Origin: Bacteroidales bacterium
Lineage (GTDB): Bacteria > Bacteroidota > Bacteroidia > Bacteroidales > B18-G4
Direction: 5' to 3'
Length of the DNA stretch: 15,286 nt
NCBI GenBank assembly: GCA_030618905.1
Contig: JAUXCL010000035.1
Location: forward strand, 1 to 15,286
The notes under the pieces: model-generated
What the model saw: only the letters and a program-made list of their open reading frames with translations
Told to the model about the DNA's origin: nothing
The model's database searches: none
Shown: positions 15,220 through 15,286 of the stretch, one piece after another
Layout of the letters: the number at the start of each line of letters is the position of its first letter
Position numbering within the stretch: the first letter of the stretch is position 1
Translations under genes and position numbers: made by a program

Positions 15220-15286
15220 AATTCTCGTAACGAGTGACGAGTGACGCGTGACGAGAAGTGTTATTTTTTTGTGTTCATTCTTTTAC
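15220..15286 (+). repeat. 67-bp direct repeat, copy 2, reaching the window end
   Basis: Identical to 15045-15111 at every base; the window ends while the two copies still match, so the true repeat may be longer. The offset between copies is 175 bp, which could be the period of a longer tandem array. Confidence 0.92.

Larger units (their letters stand above)
14972..15286. other. Gene-free, repeat-rich region upstream of lanC
   Basis: These 315 bases hold no reading frame on either strand that I would call a gene. On the minus strand the most repeated start is a five-codon frame (MNTKK) occurring once in each 67-bp repeat copy. The region contains a terminator-like hairpin, an inverted repeat with a homopolymer loop, two 67-bp direct repeats and a 26-bp palindrome, each listed separately. 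No TAnnTTTG box was found on the minus strand. Confidence 0.7.

Noticed and set aside
15045..15286. Direct repeats as phage or integrative-element attachment sites
   Set aside because: There is no integrase, excisionase or tRNA gene in the window, and both copies lie close together on the same side of the accessory genes.

Overview
The window reads as chromosomal DNA of a member of the Bacteroidota, probably a free-living or environmental Bacteroidales-like lineage; the order is a guess. The phylum call rests on four things. The gene families include DUF3822 next to rsmD, a DUF2795 protein, and a LanB/LanC cluster exported by a C39-peptidase ABC transporter. The promoters fit the Bacteroidota pattern (TTG, 19 bp, TAnnTTTG). 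Shine-Dalgarno sequences are mostly absent. The base composition is moderately AT-rich. The left edge cuts a gene and the right edge falls inside a perfect repeat, so this may be a whole contig that ended at a repeat.

Left part (1-5881), ordinary housekeeping. Plus-strand genes are an unrecognised 5'-truncated protein, a class I SAM methyltransferase, a LolD/MacB-type ABC ATPase without a permease, a PduO-type cobalamin adenosyltransferase and a small DUF2795 protein. Converging on these from the minus strand is a three-gene run: a membrane-anchored unknown protein, DUF3822 and rsmD (16S rRNA G966 methylation). The stop codons of the DUF2795 gene and rsmD touch with no base between them.

Middle (5882-7003), a boundary zone. 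It holds a small GYD-domain protein with a strong ribosome binding site, a stand-alone HsdR_N-type PD-(D/E)xK protein, and two tracts of 7-bp repeats of unrelated sequence (GTGACGn-type and ACTTAAT-type), one of them containing a GC hairpin.

Right part (7004-14971), a class I lanthipeptide biosynthesis and export operon on the minus strand. Transcription order is lanC (cyclase), lanB N-terminal part (tRNA-Glu-dependent glutamylation), a separate lanB C-terminal part (glutamate elimination), a C39-peptidase ABC exporter, and an HlyD-type membrane fusion protein. The gene overlaps and short gaps point to one transcript. The proteins would dehydrate Ser/Thr in a ribosomal peptide, close lanthionine rings, cleave the leader and pump the product out. 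No precursor peptide gene is visible; the most likely place is beyond the right edge, upstream of lanC.

The last 315 bases hold no gene but are densely structured: a terminator-like hairpin, a 9-bp-arm inverted repeat, two copies of a perfect 67-bp direct repeat 175 bp apart, and a perfect 26-bp palindrome between them. The start of the 67-bp repeat is related, in inverted orientation, to the heptad repeat at 5970-6000.
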